A DNA stretch of 64,000 nt, taken from NCBI RefSeq assembly GCF_003710255.1, contig NZ_RHIB01000002.1:496001-560000 (forward strand), read 5' to 3'. Shown here one piece after another: positions 59,408-64,000 of this stretch (position 1 is its first letter; every line of letters starts with the position of its first letter). This DNA is from Alteribacter keqinensis. Its GTDB lineage: Bacteria > Bacillota > Bacilli > Bacillales > Salisediminibacteriaceae. Below the pieces are notes generated by a model, which searched no databases, had not been told where the DNA came from, and saw only the letters and a program-made list of their open reading frames with translations. A program made the translations under genes and the position numbers.

Positions 59408-59968
59408 ATGCGCAGTGAAAAAGAAAAAATGATTGCCGGTGAGATGTATTCACCAATGGACCATGAATTATTGAAAGGCCGGGAAGATGCCCGGGCCATC
59501 ACAAGGCAGTTTAACCAGTTAATCGAAACCGATTACGATATGAAAGAAACGCTCCTGAAAAAACTCTTCGGGTCTACAGGTGACGAACTATATATCGAAC
59601 CGGACTTCCGCTGTGATTACGGCTTTAACATTCATTTGGGGGAAGAGTTCTACGCCAATTTCAACTGTGTGATTCTTGATGTTTGTCCCGTGACGATCGG
59701 AAAACGCTGCATGCTCGCTCCCGGCGTACATATTTACACCGCTTCCCACCCTCTCGATGTGGAAGGGAGATACTCGGGCAAAGAGTTCGGTAAGCCTGTC
59801 ACGATCGGCGACAACGTATGGATCGGCGGCGGTGCCATCATTAATCCCGGCGTAACCATCGGAGACAATGCCGTTATCGCTTCCGGTGCGGTCGTAACGA
59901 AAGACGTGCCGGCAAATACGGTTGCAGGCGGAAACCCAGCCCGGGTGATTAAGGAGATTGATCAGTAA
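59408..59968 (+). CDS. maa: Maltose O-acetyltransferase family protein
   Basis: A 186-residue left-handed beta-helix acetyltransferase. The amino-terminal domain ([18 protein letters not shown]) is the Maa signature. Hexapeptide repeats ([19 protein letters not shown], abbreviated in number) and catalytic His114 in YTASHPLD follow. It transfers acetyl groups to sugars such as maltose or glucose. TAGGAG lies upstream. The gene stands alone between two terminators. Confidence 0.93.
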   Translation: MRSEKEKMIAGEMYSPMDHELLKGREDARAITRQFNQLIETDYDMKETLLKKLFGSTGDELYIEPDFRCDYGFNIHLGEEFYANFNCVILDVCPVTIGKRCMLAPGVHIYTASHPLDVEGRYSGKEFGKPVTIGDNVWIGGGAIINPGVTIGDNAVIASGAVVTKDVPANTVAGGNPARVIKEIDQ

Positions 59969-59978
59969 CATTGGAGGC

Positions 59979-60020
59979 ATTTTACACTTAGCACACCCTT
60001 TTTTACGTTTAGCCACTCAC
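59979..60020. repeat. 21-bp-period array, family A (copy 2, short)
   Basis: Two units with TAC at 59983 and 60004 (TTTTACACTTAG and TTTTTACGTTTAG), then a C-rich flank like that of copy 1, then a terminator. Confidence 0.75.
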
Positions 60021-60040
60021 CCCCACTCCGCACCTGACTA

Positions 60041-60078
60041 AAAAACCGCGGCCCCTCAGAAAAGGTACCGCGGTTTCT
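60041..60078. terminator. Bidirectional terminator between maa and tdk
   Basis: AAACCGCGG and CCGCGGTTT pair around a loop of about 16 bases, with A and T tails. Confidence 0.8.
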
Positions 60079-60082
60079 CTAT

Positions 60083-60706
60083 TTACATCGTTGTTGTCTC
60101 CACTGTCTGTTTTTCATAAGAAGGAGCCGGTCTGCCCGGCACTTCATGGCAGTGGCGGCAGCGGGGCTCATAGGATTCCGATGCTCCTACGAGAATGATC
60201 GGGTCGTCGTAGGAAGCAGGCTTTCCGTTGATCAGGCGCTGGGTACGGCTTGCAGGAGAACCGCACGACAGGCATATCGCCTGAAGCTTCGTTACAGTCT
60301 CGGCCACTGCCATCAGCTGAGGCATACAGCCGAACGGCTCGCCGCGGAAGTCCTGATCAAGTCCCGCACAAATGACGCGAATTCCTTCATCCGCCAGGGT
60401 CTGCACAACATCCAGAACGTCTTCGTCAAAGAACTGCACTTCATCAATGGCAACCACCTGGGTTCCATTCTCAAGCCGATCCAGCATGTCTGTGGAACGT
60501 TTGATTGGAAGTGCCGTCACCTTTGTTCCATTATGGGATACGACCTCTTCTTCACTGTATCTGTTATCAAGAGCAGGCTTAAACACCTGTACTTTTAATT
60601 TCCCGAAGCTGGCACGGCGGACCCGGCGGATCAGTTCTTCCGATTTTCCGGAAAACATACTGCCGCATACAACTTCCAGCCATCCTTCTCTTCTTGTTAA
60701 ATTCAT
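60083..60706 (-). CDS. tdk: Thymidine kinase
   Basis: Phosphorylates thymidine in pyrimidine salvage. The 207 residues show the P-loop [10 protein letters not shown], the DEVQFF motif and zinc cysteines in CLSCG and CRHCH. GGGAGC before the ATG at 60704-60706 sets the start. Confidence 0.96.
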   Translation of the reverse strand: MNLTRREGWLEVVCGSMFSGKSEELIRRVRRASFGKLKVQVFKPALDNRYSEEEVVSHNGTKVTALPIKRSTDMLDRLENGTQVVAIDEVQFFDEDVLDVVQTLADEGIRVICAGLDQDFRGEPFGCMPQLMAVAETVTKLQAICLSCGSPASRTQRLINGKPASYDDPIILVGASESYEPRCRHCHEVPGRPAPSYEKQTVETTTM

Positions 60707-61025
60707 CAAAAACAGCTCCCTACTTAACCTTCTGTATATGTAAACCGTCCGGCAGACTGCCGGTTCCAATTGACACTTTTCCCCATTATATTACCCTTTC
60801 AGGCAAAAACTCAACGTCTTATTTAGTCGATTATTGTACCTTTTTACGGCCTTTACGCTTTGTATCGCCCGGATACAGATCGTTGAGAAGAATTGATGTT
60901 TTGAGGGAAAAAAAACGGAGGTTTTCCATTTAATCCAGTTCAAACCGCTGCGGATAACCGGATCTTCGTCCGCCCCGCATCGGATGTTTATCCAGGACAC
61001 TTATACAAAGGCCCTGAATCCGGGC

Positions 61026-61062
61026 AAAAAAAACAGGCAAGAACAAATCCTTGCCTGTTTTT
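61026..61062 (-). terminator. Terminator of rpmE
   Basis: AAACAGGCAAG and CTTGCCTGTTT form a perfect 11-bp stem flanked by A and T runs. Confidence 0.9.
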
Positions 61063-61075
61063 ATTATCCAGTTGA

Positions 61076-61318
61076 TTAAAGGTTGTATTTCTTCTTGAAA
61101 CGGTCCACACGGCCACCTGCATCGGCAAACTTTTGTTTACCAGTGTAGAATGGGTGAGAATCGGAACTAACCTCGACGTTGATTACTGGGTACGTGTTAC
61201 CGTCTTCCCACTCAACTGTCTCAGCTGAACCTTTAGTTGAACCCGTTAAGAACATAAAGCCAGTGCTTGTATCCTTAAATACAACTTTTTGGTATTTTGG
61301 ATGGATATCTGCTTTCAT
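61076..61318 (-). CDS. rpmE2: 50S ribosomal protein L31 type B
   Basis: An 80-residue L31 without the CxxC zinc pairs, so the type B (C-minus) form. It opens [14 protein letters not shown] and ends [11 protein letters not shown]. The ATG at 61316-61318 is nine bases after AAGGAG. In B. subtilis the zinc-binding L31 gene occupies this tdk-rho position; staphylococci have the type B form here. Confidence 0.95.
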   Translation of the reverse strand: MKADIHPKYQKVVFKDTSTGFMFLTGSTKGSAETVEWEDGNTYPVINVEVSSDSHPFYTGKQKFADAGGRVDRFKKKYNL

Positions 61319-61488
61319 TCTTTTCATCTCCTTCCGCCCTGAATCTTTCGAATCAGAGTTTAATTCCTGCACGCACGTATGCGTACAAGGATTTTCGCAT
61401 ATGACGAAATTATATCAAGATGCTGTTTAATTTGCAACAGCTGTTTAAAAAACTACAAATTCTTTCAAAACCAGGAGCGACGCCTTTT

Positions 61489-62763
61489 TTACGACTTAAT
61501 CCTTACTTTTCCGGTCTTTTCCTGTTCAAAAGAGCTGAAGAATTCTTCGTTCGTCTTCGTCTGCTTCACTTTTTTCAGGAAGGCCTCAAGGAAGTCAGGC
61601 TGATCGTTCATCGTTTTTCTCATGGCCCACAGGTTGTCGATCTGCTTTTTCGGAAGAAGCAGTTCTTCGCGGCGGGTGCTGGAGCGGCGAATATCGATCG
61701 CAGGGAAGATACGGCGTTCAGCAAGCTTGCGGTCAAGATGTATCTCACTGTTACCTGTTCCTTTAAATTCCTCGTAAATGACATCATCCATACGGGAACC
61801 GGTATCTACAAGAGCAGTAGCCAGAATTGTCAGGCTTCCCCCTTCTTCAATGTTTCTTGCAGCACCGAAGAAACGCTTCGGACGGTGGAAACTGGCCGGG
61901 TCAATACCGCCGGACAGGGTACGGCCGCTTGGGGGGATAACAAGGTTATATGCACGTGCAAGACGGGTGATGCTGTCCATTAAAATAACCACGTCTTTTT
62001 TATGCTCCACAAGCCTCATGGCACGCTCAAGAACGAGTTCTGCTACTTTAATATGGTTTTCCGGTACTTCATCGAATGTAGAGCTGACAACTTCTCCTTT
62101 AACAGAACGTTCCATGTCCGTTACTTCTTCCGGACGCTCGTCAATGAGAAGAACAATCAGTTCATGATCCGGGTGATTCTCGGCAATGCTGTTCGCTACT
62201 TCTTTCAAAAGCAGGGTCTTACCGGCTTTCGGAGGAGCTACAATCATACCACGCTGACCAAAACCGACCGGAGCGATCATATCAATCACACGGGAAGCGA
62301 CCATGCGCGGATCGTACTCCAGTGTCATTTTCTGTTCAGGATATAACGGTGTAAGCTGCGGGAAGTGAGGGCGGCTTCTCGCAAGGTCCGGGTCCTGTCC
62401 ATTTACTGCCGTTACCTGAAGAAGACCGTAATAACGCTCATTCTCTTTAGGCTTCCGTACTTTACCCGCTACCTTGTCTCCGTTACGGAGTTCAAAGCGG
62501 CGAATCTGAGAAGCTGAAATGTAAATGTCCTGTGAGCTCGGCTTGTAGGTGTTTGAACGAAGAAAACCAAATCCTTCTGTCGGGATAACTTCAAGAATCC
62601 CTTCCATAAACATGAGATCTTCACTCTCTGCCGCCTTCTTTAAAATAGCAAAAATAAGTTCTTTTTTTGTTAATTGGCTGTAGTAAGAGACTTTATGATG
62701 CTTGGCCATTTCATAAAGTTCTTTAAGTTTCATATTTTCCAGTTGAGATAAGGTGATTCCCAT
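61489..62763 (-). CDS. rho: Transcription termination factor Rho
   Basis: A hexameric RNA helicase that stops untranslated transcription. The 424 residues comprise Rho_N (about 1-45), an RNA-binding cold-shock domain (about 50-125; EGFGFLRS), and the ATPase with P-loop APPKAGKT and the RRSSTRREELL block. The ATG at 62761-62763 gives the normal MGITLSQLENMKLKELYE opening; the frame open to 62850 is not used. Confidence 0.96.
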   Translation of the reverse strand: MGITLSQLENMKLKELYEMAKHHKVSYYSQLTKKELIFAILKKAAESEDLMFMEGILEVIPTEGFGFLRSNTYKPSSQDIYISASQIRRFELRNGDKVAGKVRKPKENERYYGLLQVTAVNGQDPDLARSRPHFPQLTPLYPEQKMTLEYDPRMVASRVIDMIAPVGFGQRGMIVAPPKAGKTLLLKEVANSIAENHPDHELIVLLIDERPEEVTDMERSVKGEVVSSTFDEVPENHIKVAELVLERAMRLVEHKKDVVILMDSITRLARAYNLVIPPSGRTLSGGIDPASFHRPKRFFGAARNIEEGGSLTILATALVDTGSRMDDVIYEEFKGTGNSEIHLDRKLAERRIFPAIDIRRSSTRREELLLPKKQIDNLWAMRKTMNDQPDFLEAFLKKVKQTKTNEEFFSSFEQEKTGKVRIKS

Positions 62764-63136
62764 ACCATTAATCACACCTTTACTAAAATTATTATTATGT
62801 TTTTGCAGTCCTGTCCGGTCAGGGCATACGGGTTTTGCACAAAAAGACATAAGCAGACGAATGCCGGGACGGCTGTTTATTTTCCATTCAAAAGGTCATT
62901 GGAATCAGTTTTAAATGTGTTAGGAAATGACCGCAGAAGGGTAAAAACGGAGTACACTTTGAGGTTTGGGTAAACAGAACGTTTACGCAGGGACTGGGTA
63001 ATGTTTCGTCAGAATCAACGTAGATACTCTCTATTCTAATCAGAAACAGGCACTGTTTCAAGAAAAAGATTTGACTGGAATCATTATTTACGAAGAGGGC
63101 TGTTTTTAAACCCGTTGAAAAAGGAAGTAAAATAAG
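62764..63136. other. Gap between glpX and rho without a recognised gene
   Basis: About 370 bases upstream of rho. It may carry the rho promoter and leader. No repeat family of the window is present. Confidence 0.35.
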
Positions 63137-63137
63137 A

Positions 63138-63179
63138 AAATGCCTTAAAAGGTGCTCTGTTTGACCTTTTAAGGCATTT
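63138..63179 (-). terminator. Terminator of glpX
   Basis: A perfect 16-bp stem (AAATGCCTTAAAAGGT and its complement) just after the stop codon. Confidence 0.9.
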
Positions 63180-63184
63180 GGGGT

Positions 63185-64000
63185 TTACCTTATGACGAGA
63201 TCCGGTTTTTTCTGAAGACTGTGTTTACCATCAATAAATCGGACAGTACCTGATTTTGCTCTCATAACCATAGACTGGGTATGACCTGTGTGGCCGTGGT
63301 ACCGGACACCTTGTAAGAGTTCACCGTCCGTTACACCTGTAGCTGCAAAAATACAGTCATCGCCGCTCACCAAGTCGTCCATCATCAGGACACGGTTTAC
63401 ATCATCGATCCCCATCTTCTTGCATCGGGCCAGTTCCTCTTCGTTACTTGGGAGAAGCTTACCCTGAATTTCACCGCCGAGGCATTTGAGTCCTACTGCT
63501 GCCAGAACGCCTTCCGGGGCGCCACCTGAACCGAGGAGGATGTCTACACCTGTGTCGTCAAAGGCCGTGTTGATCGCAGCCGCCACGTCTCCGTCTCCCA
63601 TGAGCTTGATTCTTGCTCCTGCTTCACGGATTTTCTGAATTTTTGCCGCATGACGCTCGCGCTTCAGAATCGCAACAACGAGATCTTCTATATCTTTATT
63701 TTTCGCCTTTGCTACTGCTCGCAGGTTATCAATAATCGGTGCATCGAGATCAACTTTACCTACGGATTCAGGACCGACTGCTATTTTTTCCATGTACATA
63801 TCCGGTGCGTGAAGAAGATTTCCTTTGTCTGCAATCGCAATGACTGCAAGGGCATTCCATTCTCCGCTTGCTACGATGTTCGTTCCTTCAAGAGGATCAA
63901 CCGCCACATCGACGCGGGGACCGTATCCGTTCCCCAGACGTTCACCGATATAAAGCATCGGTGCTTCGTCCATTTCCCCTTCTCCGATAACGACAGTCCC
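63185..64000 (-). CDS. glpX: Class II fructose-1,6-bisphosphatase GlpX (partial, amino end missing)
   Basis: Removes the 1-phosphate of fructose 1,6-bisphosphate in gluconeogenesis. The frame is open to the right edge, with GTVVIGEGE before the first internal Met. Metal-binding DPLEGTN and the [12 protein letters not shown] block are diagnostic. About 60 residues of the amino end lie outside. Its place after rho fits B. subtilis ywjI. Confidence 0.94.
   Translation of the reverse strand, partial: GTVVIGEGEMDEAPMLYIGERLGNGYGPRVDVAVDPLEGTNIVASGEWNALAVIAIADKGNLLHAPDMYMEKIAVGPESVGKVDLDAPIIDNLRAVAKAKNKDIEDLVVAILKRERHAAKIQKIREAGARIKLMGDGDVAAAINTAFDDTGVDILLGSGGAPEGVLAAVGLKCLGGEIQGKLLPSNEEELARCKKMGIDDVNRVLMMDDLVSGDDCIFAATGVTDGELLQGVRYHGHTGHTQSMVMRAKSGTVRFIDGKHSLQKKPDLVIR

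Noticed and set aside
60146-60598. A 150-codon plus-strand frame opposite tdk
   Set aside because: Antisense shadow of a well-conserved enzyme.

Overview
The window looks like a chromosomal segment of an endospore-forming, probably alkaliphilic member of the Bacillaceae. Gene content and order match the Bacillus subtilis region running from fabZ/flhP/flhO/mbl through spoIIID, spoIIQ, spoIID, murA, atp, upp, glyA, ywlG-ywlB, spoIIR, prmC, prfA, tdk, rpmE and rho to glpX. Almost every gene is on the minus strand, which suggests the left replichore with oriC beyond the right edge. Alkaliphile hints are a PxxExxP ion site and an AxAxGxA helix in the ATP synthase c subunit, a lysine in the a-subunit FAKE motif, an atpZ gene, a poly-gamma-glutamate operon and very acidic surface lipoproteins. 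The exact genus cannot be fixed from the sequence alone.

Layout. 1-2055: pgsB-pgsC-pgsA for poly-gamma-glutamate (pgsA cut by the window edge). 2489-6714: three secreted NlpC/P60 hydrolases with peptidoglycan-binding repeats. 7315-8961: five tandem, paralogous, tiny hyperacidic lipoproteins. 9401-13915: fabZ, an EpuA-family protein, flhP, flhO, mbl, spoIIID. 15091-20274: spoIIQ, spoIID, murA, ywmB, ywzB. 20972-31029: an eleven-gene complex I operon, nuoA-D and nuoH-N, without nuoEFG. 31454-32434: a NERD-domain protein. 32694-40127: nine-gene atp operon. 40874-43153: Vpr-like protease. 43572-56022: upp, glyA, ywlG, rpiB, a chemoreceptor, ywlE, mntP, ywlC, ywlB, spoIIR, prmC, prfA. 57181-64000: CoA-disulfide reductase, a small lipoprotein, maa, tdk, rpmE (type B), rho and partial glpX.

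The genes fall into linked themes: the cell surface (pgs, NlpC/P60 enzymes, murA, mbl, acidic lipoproteins), respiration and ATP synthesis (nuo, atp), and sporulation (spoIIID, spoIIQ, spoIID, spoIIR). Translation, termination and central metabolism supply the rest (prfA, prmC, ywlC, rpmE, rho, glyA, upp, tdk, rpiB, glpX).

The most unexpected content lies between genes. Six loci carry degenerate tandem arrays with an exact 21-bp period, in three sequence families, each next to a terminator hairpin. About nine long GC-rich palindromic elements occur, some with a second palindrome or an approximately 85-bp module nested inside. A short GGGGACAGACCCC-type element recurs about nine times. Two clusters of DnaA boxes flank upp/glyA and ywlC/ywlB. 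No tRNA, rRNA, CRISPR array, transposase or phage gene was seen.
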